From assembly GCA_963576725.1 (NCBI GenBank), contig OY755243.1:78055417-78119416 (forward strand): a stretch of 64,000 nucleotides of DNA, in the 5' to 3' direction. The notes beneath the pieces are model-generated. The model did not search any database, was not told where the DNA came from, and worked only from the letters and a program-made list of their open reading frames with translations. This document shows positions 1-10,173 of this stretch, in pieces (the first letter of the stretch is position 1; each line of letters starts with the position of its first letter). The position numbers were made by a program, and so were the translations under genes. Source of the stretch: Azorinus chamasolen. Its lineage: Eukaryota > Mollusca > Bivalvia > Cardiida > Solecurtidae.

Positions 1-289
1 GACCTAGGGTCCTTTATTTATATAAGTTTCGACCCCTGACTCTTTTCTTAGCTATCATAATCGTCAACGGTTCTGTTTTTTAATGTTAAGAGCTGACTCC
101 TGTGTCATTTTTAACAGCATCAAAATTTCATGTTACACCTGCATTACATTGTATTGTTTTTCCGCCAAAATGCATATCTCTGTCAAACACTTTGGGGGCA
201 TTTGTCACCCGTGACGACTGTCTTGTTTGGTATGCATGCTCGTCTTGACAATGACGACAGACGAGTGTTGGCTCCCGCTTGCGGTGCTC

Positions 290-440
290 ATGTTAAACCA
301 TTGGAGCAAATGCTCTGATTATCACAATGGTTTAAAAACTACAACATTCTAAAAAACATTTTTTCTAGTAGTCCTTCTCAGTAGATTTCTTGAAAGAGGT
401 TGTTTCCAAAAATAGCATATGTGGTAATGGGTTAATGCAG
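290..440. repeat. MITE-like fragment with 'gagcaaatgctc' palindrome
   Basis: The stretch holds 'ggagcaaatgctctgatta' and 'tatcacaatggttt', which are one arm of the palindrome seen whole at 20650-20725 and 35130-35195. It ends in 'ggtaatgggttaat', like related copies near 3590-3785 and 35022-35250. It appears to be a degraded half copy. The short open frame over 130-318 has no coding signature. Confidence 0.5.
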
Positions 441-698
441 GACAAATTTAATGCAAAACGAGCTTTTTGCATAACGTTTTTGAATGACAAACAGTCCATT
501 AATTGGAATGATAGCAATATAACAATATAATATTTAGTTTATTCTGTAAACAGAACACATGATAGGGTCAGACCAATGCATTATAAGTTTTACTACATGA
601 TCGGAATCATAAGAGTTAACCCTTACAATGCTAAATTTTCAAATGGACTAATCCAAAATTCAAACAGATCAAGTAAATGGTGACTATTTAAGTTTTTT

Positions 699-2277
699 AT
701 ACGCCCACCAAATAAAGGTGGTCGTATATTGGCGTGGCCCTGTCCCGTTCGTTTGGTCGTTCGTCCGTCAACATTTTGTTTGTCCGCAGTTTTCTCGGAA
801 AACTATCTGCCAGATATTAATGAAACTTCACACAAATGATAAATGCATCAAGATCTGAAACTGAGTTGATTCTGAGGTTATTTGATTTTTTGTTTCAGAG
901 TTATGGCCCTTGTCCTTAAAAAATAATGCAAATACATGCAAATAGTTTGTCCGCTAATTTCTGGGAACACTATTTGAGAAATATTAATGAAACTTCACAC
1001 AAATGTTTAATGCATCAAGATCTGAAGCTGAGTCGATTCTGAGGTTCATTTGATTTGTCGTTTCAGAGTTATGGCCCTTGTCCTTAAAAGATAATGCAAA
1101 TACATGCAAATAGTTTGTCCGCTGTTTTCTGGGAAAACTATTTGAGAGATATTAATGAATCTTCACACACTTGTTTAATGCATCAAGATATGAAGCTGAG
1201 TCGATTCTGAGGTCCATTTGATTTGTCATTTTGGAGTTGTGGCCCTTGTCCTTAAAAAATAATGCAAATACATGCAAATAGTTTGTCCGCTGTTTTCTTG
1301 GAAAACTATTTGAGAGATATTAATGAAACTTCATACAAATGTTTAATGCATCAAGATCTGAAACTGAGTTGATTCTGAGGATCATTTGATTTGTCGTTTC
1401 AGAGTTATGGCCCTTGTCCTTAAAAGATAATGCAAATACATGCAAATAGTTTTTCCGCTATTTTTCTGGGAAAACTGTTTGAGAGATATTAATGGATATT
1501 CACACAAATGTTAAATGCATCAAGATCTGAAGCTGAGTCGATTCTGGGGTTCATTTGATTTGTAGTTTCGGAGTTATGGCCCTTTTACTTAAAAAATAAT
1601 GCAAATATATGCATATAGATTGTCTGCTGTTTTCTGGGAGAACTGACAGATATTAATGAAACTTCACACACTTGTTTAATGCATCAAGACCTGAAGCTAA
1701 GTCAATTCTGAGGTTCATTTAATATGTCGCTTCGGAGTTATAGCCCTTGCACTTTAAAAAATAATGCAATTCTATGCAAATATGAGGATGGCCATAATTT
1801 TTTTCATTTAAAATGATATTTACTTCAAAAAAATTATATAGTTAAACCTTAATATGAATTTTCACATATATTACAGGGTTTATGATATGTCATTTTATTC
1901 TAAAGTTATGGTCCTTGAACTTTGTGTGTTGCTTTGTTTGTCTGTCAACTTTTAGTTTGTTGTTTTCTGAGAAAACTATTAAAATGATATAAATGAAACT
2001 TAATACAAATATTTCAAGCAACAAAATCTGAAGCTGAGTTTTTTTTAGGCTCATTCAGTTTGTCTTTACAGAGGTCTGGCCGTTGCACTTAACAAAAATC
2101 TGCAAATATGAGGATTAGCTGTAACTTTTTTATATAATAAGATATTCACTTCATTTTTTAAAAAAATAGTATCACCTCAATATATACAGATTAGAAAATG
2201 TCAACACTTATAAGGCATGTTGAATCAGAGAAAGTTTGCAAGTGGGCGTATTATGTACCGTATGCGGTACTCTTGTT
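699..2277. mobile_element. Helentron-like non-autonomous element with internal tandem repeats (family 1)
   Basis: The element starts 'atacgcccacc' and carries the inverted match 'gtgggcgtat' at 2242-2251. A perfect 6-bp-stem hairpin (gtaccg-tatg-cggtac) and a 'tcttgtt' tail follow. The interior is a run of ~155-bp tandem units, each with 'tttgtccgctgttttctgg' and 'aatgcatcaagatctgaa'. The paralogous segment at 56248-56254 lacks the element exactly: six T run directly into 'aaag'. A second copy lies at 30311-32244. Subterminal inverted repeats, tandem core, 3' hairpin and no long target duplication are known for Helentron-derived elements. The assignment is inference; the boundaries are well supported. 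Confidence 0.75.
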
Positions 2278-2299
2278 AAAGACTATTGTAATATGACAA

Positions 2300-2360
2300 A
2301 CATTGTAGACCCAGATAAGAGGGCCCCTCTAGGAGCCCTCTCATCCGGGTCTACAATGTT
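2300..2360. repeat. Polar palindrome (MITE core)
   Basis: Near-perfect inverted repeat running from 'aacattgtagaccc' to 'gggtctacaatgtt', with central arms 'agggc' and 'gccct'. It belongs to the 'agaccc...gggtct' family found throughout the window. The paralogous copy is at 56276-56336. Confidence 0.75.
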
Positions 2361-2419
2361 TACAATGGACATTAGTGACCCGTATCCCGTGCTGTAAGGG
2401 TTAAATGTCTAATATATAC

Positions 2420-3345
2420 ACCAAATCATTGATGAGTAAACAAAGACCTATTTACATTACATATATACCGTACACCAACGCATTGGTGAGTAAACAAAGA
2501 CCAATTTACATTACATATACGAACATGTATACCGTACACCAACGCATTGGTGAGTAAACAAAGACCAATTTACATTACATATACGAACATGTATACCGTA
2601 CACCAAAGCATTGGTGAGTAAACAAAGACCAATTTACATTACATATACGTACATGTATACCGTACACCAAAACATTGGTGAGTAAACAAAGACCAATTTA
2701 CATTACATATACGTACATGTATACCGTACACCATTACATATATATCGTACGCCAAAGCATTGATGAGTAAACAAAGATCTATTTACATTACATATATACC
2801 GTACGCCAAAGCATTGATGAGTAAACAAAGATTTATTTACATTACATATATACCGTACGCCAAAGCATTGGTGAGTAAACAAAGATTTATTTACATTACA
2901 TATACGAACATGTATACCGTACAACCAAAGCATTGATGTGTAAATAAAGATCTATTTACATTACACATATACCGTACACCAAAGCATTGATGTGTAAATA
3001 AAGATCTATTTACATTACATATATACCGTACACCAAAGCATTGATGAGTAAACAAAGATCTATTTACATTACACATATACCGTACACCAAAGCATAGATG
3101 AGTAAACAAAGATCTATGTACATTACATTACAATGTCATATATGCCGTACGCCAAGCATTGATGTGTAAAAAACGACCCATTTACATTACATATTCATGT
3201 ATACCGTACGCCAAAGCATACATGTATACCATACGCCAAGCATTGATGAGTAAACAACGATCAATTTACATTATATATACAATATACATGTATACCGTAC
3301 GCCAAAGCATTGATGTGTAAACAAAGATTAAATTTACATCACAAA
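2420..3345. repeat. Minisatellite, ~45-62 bp units
   Basis: More than a dozen units share 'accgtacaccaaagcattg', 'gagtaaacaaagac' and 'tttacattacatat', with optional inserts such as 'acgaacatgtat'. Variants alternate 'cacc' with 'cgcc' and 'gatgag' with 'ggtgag', which suggests higher-order amplification. The paralogous array at 56395-57110 is shorter. Minus-strand open frames across it simply translate the repeat. Confidence 0.9.
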
Positions 3346-3400
3346 TGATTGGATCCTTTACCTCAAATACACTGTCACACACCTTTTGACATCTGTGCAC

Positions 3401-3471
3401 ACAGAGTAGACCCAGATCAGATGATTCCTATAGGAGTCATCTTCAGATAATGGTCTGCTCGTTTTTGCTAT
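3401..3471. repeat. Polar palindrome (MITE core)
   Basis: Arms 'agagtagacccagatcaga' and 'agataatggtctgctc' flank the centre 'tcctatagga'. The paralogue at 57162-57230 keeps the same structure with small differences. Confidence 0.65.
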
Positions 3472-4017
3472 GATAGATCTGATTCTATAGTGTATGCTGT
3501 GATAATAAAAATCCTTTGATCATAATGTCATTATAGGCTAAAATCAGATAAATAATATTCATATTGTCAAATCTTAGATGATTATTCATGAGGGAAAGAG
3601 TTGACACATTCCCTCATACTGACATATTTGATGTATCTGTTCCTATGGAGCAAATGCCCTATCACAAAAGGTTTCAAAAACTACACATTTCTAAAAATTA
3701 TATTTTTGCTAGTAAAGGTTCCCTTTCGTTAGTTTTACTCAAAGAGGTTGTGTCTAAAAATAGCCTATGAGGTAATGTGTTATTTTTTTGTTTATTCAAC
3801 AATATTCATTACCGATGTCAAACATTGTCTGTATTAACCCTTTCAGTGCCAGTATTGTCATCTGCTGGATACAGTTTCGTCTGCTTCAAGTCTTAGAGTG
3901 GGCACTTACGAGAAACAGGGTATAAAACAGTTTTGATCCTAATGAGTAACTCGGCGTCTCATCCTGATCAGTACCGTTTGCATGTGCAAATTCTTCAGAT
4001 AAAGAGTATGGGGCATT

Positions 4018-4293
4018 TAACCGTTTAATCATTACTCCATAAATACGCCTTTCTACACCTTTGCAAATAGACGAGACCCAGATCAGACGGTTCCTATAGG
4101 AGCCCCCTTATCATGGTCTGCTCTGCTTGCTTGTGATATAATACCGGTAATATAGTCCGGTATACATATGATTCTTCAGTTTTTACCGTGGCCGAAATTC
4201 CCCCTTTCCATCTATGAGCTATTATAACAAAATAATTTAAATTATATTCATAGTTTTTTTTCTTACATGAAATTTCGTGGAGGAAAGGATTAA
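4018..4293. mobile_element. TTAA-ended MITE with internal palindrome
   Basis: It begins with TTAA and 'attactccataaatacgcc' and ends '...cgtggaggaaaggattaa', giving rough terminal inverted repeats. The inner palindrome runs from about 4062 to 4130. TTAA ends with a CCTTT-type terminus recall piggyBac-derived MITEs; that is inference. The paralogue at about 57789-58055 keeps the unit. Confidence 0.55.
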
Positions 4294-4333
4294 TAAATAA
4301 TGATCATGTTTTCAAGAACTTGTACACTCGCTC

Positions 4334-6286
4334 CTAAACATAGTCTATGCACTGGCAGTATTTTTTCAGTCTGAACATATCAATGCAGTCTGACTTGTGA
4401 CCGTAAATGTTGAGTCTGCTGATGTCCCCCACTACCTTGTAGCTTCCTTGAGTTGTGTTCAGTCTCACAGTGGCCTCAAACACAGCATTGCCGGGTACTG
4501 TCTCAATCACAACTTGTATATTCTCTAAGGCCTTTGTGCGATTGCCAAAAACACTACTTCCATTTTTTACAGTATTAATGTACTTTAACGCATCCTCAGA
4601 TTCAACAAGTCTTGTGGCTTGACGGATGTCTTTTAGCGATAAATCTTCACAAACATTACTGTATTGCTTAAGCTCAGTTTTAATTTCTGTTAACAGGGCT
4701 ATGCTAGCATTGACCACAACCTCAGAATCGGTTTTTAAATTCTCCTGATTTAAGCACGTGCACCAATGAGGTAGAATTCCTGCACTGTCACATGATCGCT
4801 TACTCGGAACCTCTCGGAACCAACTTGCTCCTCTCGAGGTCGGGTTATTTGTTTTCTGTAGTCCATTAAAGAACAATATATCTTTCATAGTTTCATACAC
4901 GTCAAATGGTGTTGTCAATCTGTGCTTGTTTATTTGCAAATTTCTGTCAATGTGGGGATACGTTTTCTTCAGCCATTTTGGAATGACAACATACATGAAT
5001 GGTAACCGCTCCTCTAGTTGTCCGATAAAGCTCTGCCGTATTTCACCATATCGCATGCCGTGATCACTGAAGAAAATCAAAACCGTATTTTTCAACAGAT
5101 CTTGCTCGTGCAAGCGTTTGAAAAAGTTTAAATAAGCTTCGTCTGCTGCCCCAGCGCCGTTGACACCATCATGAGTTAGCCTCGTTAACATCGTGAACGC
5201 AAAATGAGGATCTGACTTAAAATTTTGGAGAAAATCGTAAAGATAGTCTAGTAAAATATCAGTCTCGAATTTGTCCAGAAAACAATGATGACTGTTAGAC
5301 CAGGGTTTGTGTTCATTTTCCATTGCTAAGCTAAAAGGGCGGTTGAAGTAATCTGTAGGTGGTGTTTTAAATCCAGCCTTAAGGTAATCAAAGGCAGCAA
5401 TACCAGGGTAGTCTTCTGCGTAGAGAGTTCTGTAACCTCGTTCTGAAAATTGTTTCCGTATGAATTCGAAATCGTCAAAGGTCATGGCGGTGCCTTTGCT
5501 CTCATTCAATGGCATTTCTTCCACAAATTTTCCTAAGGTCAAAGGGACAATGTTGACAAAAGTATTATCAGCAACTTTATTATAGCCCGACATATCATAC
5601 GCTTCAAGGGTCTCATTCAAAAATGCTCTTGTCTTCACCATCTGTCGAATGAAATTGAGTCGCGAGACCGAATCAATCCCAAGCATCACCACGTTCAGTC
5701 GCTCTTTAACTTTGTCCTTGATCACATGACGTAAACGCCGCTCTCGGTATATAGAATCTGCAGTTTTATTTGGCTGAATGAAGCTATGGTAATTCACGTA
5801 CACATTCGTATCATTGTAATTGTAACACGTGACTTTCACAAAGTCATGTGTTATTGCAACTGAATTATTGAACGGGTCACTTTCGTTTTGGTATTCCCAG
5901 AAGTTATGATGCGTTGGCGTATATTTGGGTCGATGGATTGGAGTATAGGTACACGATGAAATATTACCAAAATAAGGTTCACCACTCGCGGCTGTCCAGT
6001 TGACTTTCAACTTTAAACCATCTTGATAGGTTAGCGAGGCATTTTGAGGACACCTCATTCGTTCCGTCTTGCGGACAGTTTTTCTTATTGTTGGATCGTA
6101 TGGATCGACATTTGGTATTTTGCAGGGAGGCGTGTCTACTAGATAAACACCAGACGTATGCCTGATGTACGCCTGTCTTTGCGGACTCTGTGAAATTTTG
6201 TACACCAGTGGTGAGGTGATACCGGACAAGATGTATACCATAACTACAGAGAACAACAACAGTAAGAGTCTACGCACTGTAAACAT
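4334..6286 (-). CDS. DUF229 family protein (alkaline-phosphatase/sulfatase fold), intact
   Basis: This is an uninterrupted 650-codon frame without introns. An N-terminal arginine pair and a hydrophobic stretch (residues about 5-29, LLLLLFSVVMVYIL) suggest a type II signal anchor, with the rest lumenal or extracellular and many N-x-S/T sites. The core carries GIDSVSRLNF (about residue 204), the usual position of the metal-binding Asp and nucleophilic Ser in this fold. It also has a His-Asp pair in RLTHDG (about 368) and SDHGMR (about 408), typical metal ligands. A Cys-rich tail includes HWCTCLN. This matches the DUF229 family, which is expanded in invertebrates and has no settled substrate. 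No classical sulfatase CxPxR site is evident. A broken relative lies at 58095-60051. The family call is firm; enzymatic activity is inferred. Confidence 0.88.
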   Translation of the reverse strand: MFTVRRLLLLLFSVVMVYILSGITSPLVYKISQSPQRQAYIRHTSGVYLVDTPPCKIPNVDPYDPTIRKTVRKTERMRCPQNASLTYQDGLKLKVNWTAASGEPYFGNISSCTYTPIHRPKYTPTHHNFWEYQNESDPFNNSVAITHDFVKVTCYNYNDTNVYVNYHSFIQPNKTADSIYRERRLRHVIKDKVKERLNVVMLGIDSVSRLNFIRQMVKTRAFLNETLEAYDMSGYNKVADNTFVNIVPLTLGKFVEEMPLNESKGTAMTFDDFEFIRKQFSERGYRTLYAEDYPGIAAFDYLKAGFKTPPTDYFNRPFSLAMENEHKPWSNSHHCFLDKFETDILLDYLYDFLQNFKSDPHFAFTMLTRLTHDGVNGAGAADEAYLNFFKRLHEQDLLKNTVLIFFSDHGMRYGEIRQSFIGQLEERLPFMYVVIPKWLKKTYPHIDRNLQINKHRLTTPFDVYETMKDILFFNGLQKTNNPTSRGASWFREVPSKRSCDSAGILPHWCTCLNQENLKTDSEVVVNASIALLTEIKTELKQYSNVCEDLSLKDIRQATRLVESEDALKYINTVKNGSSVFGNRTKALENIQVVIETVPGNAVFEATVRLNTTQGSYKVVGDISRLNIYGHKSDCIDMFRLKKYCQCIDYV

Positions 6287-8689
6287 TGCAAACGTCGTCT
6301 AAAGAGCCTGAAAGAAACAAACACAAGACAAACATTTATGCTAGATCGCCACCAAATTGTATTATAAGGAAGAGTAATATAACACAAGGGTGTGGGGCAC
6401 TTAGGAATTAGCTGTTCAGAGAAGGAATCTAAATAATTTGATTAGACTCCGTCAAAACTTGAATATTTATGTACATGTAAATATAATAATTTATTGAAAT
6501 GAATGAAACAGTTTAATTTGTTATTGTCTGATCCTAATGCCCAGTTTTTATTAGCTATTGTTTTATGTACAAAATCTCATGCATTTTCCTCGGTTTTTCT
6601 GCCTTGCCCTATAAAAAGTTCAAATCTCAGGCATTTCTGAGGAGTTTCTCAGGCATTTTGTCTAACAAAGTATGATACCCCTGCAATTTTCATTTACTTT
6701 GTGCTTAAATTGGGATAATTAACACCTTCAATGACTTGATCCCGAATATAAAAAGTATTTGCAAACAGTTTGGATCATGATCATGCAAACATTACGTAAC
6801 TCCTCTGGTCAGAATCCAAACTGTCTTAACCTCATGCTTAATTATGATAATTAACCTCTTCACTTTCTTGATCCAATGAATAAATGTTATTAGCAAACAC
6901 GTCTTATCAGAATCCAAATAGCGTGAATATCATTAAACTATTCGCTGCTACACTGATCATCAGTCATAGGAGAAACTTTCCACTCCCTCTCTTGCCTATA
7001 GCACAAATGGAAAACGCATCCCATAGGATCGCCCCCTCCAGGGGGCGATGAGTGACTGTAGTACTGTACCGTTATGTAGAACTTATTTTAAGCGAATATT
7101 CATTTATTTAGTCTTTAAAAGCAGATGGTTGCTAAATGCAGGGCAAAACTAATGCAGAACACTACAATAGGAGTGTTCTGCATTACCACCGACCTGCATT
7201 AAGCTACCACCTGTCTTGAACATTAAAAATATTCATTTTTTTCCCAGTAAATTGAACCCACAAACCATCCCGACATTATTTACAAAATTTATGAACTCCA
7301 AACCGTGTCTGGGATATGATTACGGAACGGATAGACACATGGACGGACGGACGCTCGGTAGCACGGACAGGCCACAGCCGGACAACGCCAAACTATATTA
7401 CTGCGGCTTTTAGCATGGAATAAAGATAATGACCTAAATCAGCTAAACGAACATCCAGAAAAACAGTACGTATTACACTATGTACACAAGTCACAACAAC
7501 GTCTTCATGGAAACACTGTCATTCTTCCATATCAGAGATGTACCTATCAATTACGTCTACAGAAATCATGCACTATTAACACGGACTGTTGCAGGCGAGT
7601 GAACGACGTTTGCATGTACACTAATACACGTGTGCAATTATATAATATAAACCTCATAGAGAAGCTGTCTGCATGACTTCCACCTTGCATTAAGCTGCCA
7701 CCTGTGCTAAAGATCAATAATGGTACGTATTTGAGTGTTCGAATAATCTCATTTTACCGTATTTCACATTCTATTTTTAAAATATTCTAATTTACTTGAA
7801 AGTGTATATTAATACATTTTTGAGTGCCACTGTGATGGTCCAAACTGACAGCTTCCAGCTCTGATGAAAGACATACGCCATGAAGTCTGTGGGCAGCCAT
7901 TCCCATACAATTTTGCTACGAATCTGACATGCATACAGATTCTACAGTATTTGTCACCAGCTTCATGGATGAAATCACATTATGTTTAATAATGCACAAA
8001 TAGACGAGTCCATACATGTCAGCCAACCACTAAAACAACACATAACGGTATGTTACTCTCTTTCCAGAACAAAACTAGTGTCAGCTACTTCAATCTGGTT
8101 CCAAAGTCACGTAACCATTCATGTATAAGATTATATAATTGCTATTTATTAACCCTTAGTAAGCGGGATACGAGTGACTTATGTCCTTTGCAAACAATGT
8201 AGTCCCAGATGACCCCACTCATCAAGGTATGCACTGTTTGCCATGTCTCTCTAAAATAATCCCTAAATATTCAACAAAAGCTTGACATGTTTGAGTTTTG
8301 GAAGTGTCAATTGGAAAACTCAGCGTTGTGAGGGTTAATATCAGACGTCGACAAGATTAAATTGTGGTGTGGTATTGTTTTCCAGATTGTAATGAAAAGT
8401 ATTGAACGATCAGTATAGCCCCCGATCACAACACAGAATTTGACAGGGAGTGTTTATTATTTACCAAAATTGCCTTATGATTAAAATGTTCGAAACATTT
8501 ATAATATGAGTCATGTGAGAGGATCTGGGTTAAGTAAATATTGAAATAGCAATACTATATGGCAGTGTAATCAGGGTCTATTCTGTTTGTTTATATGACC
8601 TTTTTTCCTACCAATACCAAAATATGGTGTACATATGCCGTTAAAGAAAGTGAGTTCATTTAAGAAACGGATCAAATTCCATAATCAAA
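6287..8689. other. Non-coding flank of DUF229, mixed repeats
   Basis: No credible gene is visible. The region holds a palindrome with 'aacagtttggatc' and 'aatccaaactgt' arms near 6765-6835, and a repeat with 'gacggacggac' near 7335-7400. A partial palindrome lies at 8190-8230. Nearly all of it recurs at 60060-62560. Stretches at about 8155-8335 have no counterpart there. Confidence 0.6.
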
Positions 8690-8757
8690 CAGCTAGAGCA
8701 GACTCTGGTCAGATGGCTCCTACAAAAGATGTCTGATCTGGGTCTATTCTGTTTTCC
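8690..8757. repeat. Polar palindrome (MITE core)
   Basis: Arms 'agagcagactctggtcaga' and 'tctgatctgggtctattct' surround a degenerate centre. It directly precedes the left direct repeat at 8758. Confidence 0.65.
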
Positions 8758-9294
8758 AACATACATGTGTACATATGTCTATGTGAAATAAAGGGTTAAC
8801 AATACACACTTTAAGTAGATATTTTTTTATTGATAAAACAATTTTAAAGTGAAGAAAATATTCCAAAACAGGGAATTAATATAATACATAAATACTTGAA
8901 ATGCTCTGATCTAGTTATGTAAAACAACTTTATTTTTTACTTCAATTGTTAACCAACATTTTGTACTAATATTGCTTTTCGAACATTTATTGGATCCAGA
9001 TAATCTAATAAGAAGGAAGACTCATATTACTTGTTCCGTGCGTATGACATTTTCACTTCTGCTAATATTCGGTATATAATTATCAACCCCTGTAATATTC
9101 GGCTGTCAAATTCCAGGTGGTGATCAGGGGTTGCACTGATCGTCCAATCTTGGTCATCTTGATCTGGAAAACAAACAACAGGACAATTTATTCTTGTTAC
9201 AAACATTCTTCATAGTTCTGTCATATTATCACTACCTGTACCATAGGTGCGAAATACAAACACTACATTATTGCTTTCTAGGCGATTTCTCCAA
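8758..9294. repeat. 537-bp direct repeat A (left of LINE)
   Basis: The stretch matches 16085-16620 almost perfectly; I see one single-base length difference and one substitution in the parts I compared. It starts 'aacatacatgtgtacat' and ends 'ggcgatttctccaa'. Sequence on both sides is unrelated to that of copy B. The pair brackets 6.8 kb that includes the LINE. It could be an exceptionally long target-site duplication or a separate duplication event. Confidence 0.9.
9027..9163 (-). CDS. Candidate terminal exon, unknown protein (copy A)
   Basis: On the minus strand a pyrimidine-rich tract ending TTTTCCAG, a good splice acceptor, is followed by about 45 codons open to a TAA. The reading starts DQDDQDWTISATPDHHLEF and ends LAEVKMSYARNK. 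The acidic start followed by an amphipathic hydrophobic stretch looks protein-like, but I do not recognise the family. An identical exon lies in copy B (16353-16489). Upstream exons would lie to the right and were not found. It could be a chance open frame or a pseudo-exon. Confidence 0.35.
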
Positions 9295-10173
9295 TTGGTT
9301 TACTATATATATGTAATTATATTATCTAATTGTAGGCGATTTCGTCACTAGGTGATTTCTCCAGCACCCGTCTCTTGATAACTCGTCTTCTTAAGCGTTT
9401 ACTCCATGAATATTCATGTATATATAACTTTATTTCCTCCAATTTCTGGAGAGCCATATAACATAACATTACAATAAAGTAGTAAATGACTACATGTACG
9501 AACATGCAAATAGTTAAGGAATACAAACACACATGCAACATACAGAAACATAAGGGAAATATCTAGATTTCATCTCACATAGATGAAAGGCCATATGTTG
9601 ATGATCAGTGCATAACAGGTGAGAAACACTATTCTCTCCGCTCATATATATAACTATATACACTCACATTAAATCAGTCATATCAATTGCAAGCAGTTTT
9701 TGAACCAGCTCAGACGTTTAGTTAATCGACGTTTGATCAGGCTTCAAACTATTTGCCACTTAAATTCAATGAGAGAATAGTAATCTTCCACTGTATCACA
9801 TTTATATAACAATGTCTCAGTCCTTCGAGCATGTTTCTCTGAAGGCGATGGGAGAAATTACTTGAAAGGCGGAAACACGGTTATTTCTTCGGATATAAAG
9901 TAATTACTAATGGGTCCCTAATATATAAATGTGTTTCTCGAAACCGAAATGAAACACATTCAAAGGGAATCACTAGTTTACCTAACTGGTTAATTCACAG
10001 GGCCCCGACAGAGTGGATACGCGTTCTCCACAACTAGTGCATTAGTAAGAATTGCACTAGTCCTATGCGAACAGTGCAGACCCAGAACAGATGATTATCT
10101 GACCAGGGTCTGCAATGTTTGCCAATTTGCAATACAAAGTGAGTGTCCGTTTGCCGGTTAGGAGCTCAGCGAG
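9295..10173. other. Non-coding sequence between repeat A and the LINE coding end
   Basis: No gene is visible. It is AT-rich, has a second partial 'ggcgattt' motif near 9333-9362, and a polar palindrome at about 10070-10135 ('gcgaacagtgcagaccc' to 'gggtctgcaatgtttgc'). It may be the long 3' untranslated part of the LINE with a nested MITE, or host sequence. The LINE 3' end could not be fixed because no simple-repeat or poly(A) tail is evident. Confidence 0.5.

Larger units (their letters stand above)
1..8360. repeat. Segmental duplication, copy 1 (extends left of window)
   Basis: This segment aligns in direct orientation with 55559-62560. The two share the opening around 'gacctagggtc', the minisatellite, the DUF229 gene and the downstream non-coding sequence, with scattered substitutions throughout. 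Base 1 already lies inside the homology, so the true left edge is outside the window. Homology fades at about 8150-8360. Differences include the 699-2277 insertion found only here. A true duplication and an uncollapsed second haplotype would look the same at this level. Confidence 0.9.

Noticed and set aside
2703..3109. Repetitive Cys/Phe-rich small proteins on the minus strand
   Set aside because: They only translate the minisatellite; the frame breaks with unit variants and copy 2 does not keep it.
2420..3345. CRISPR array
   Set aside because: Repeats are contiguous variants without unique spacers, in a eukaryotic context.
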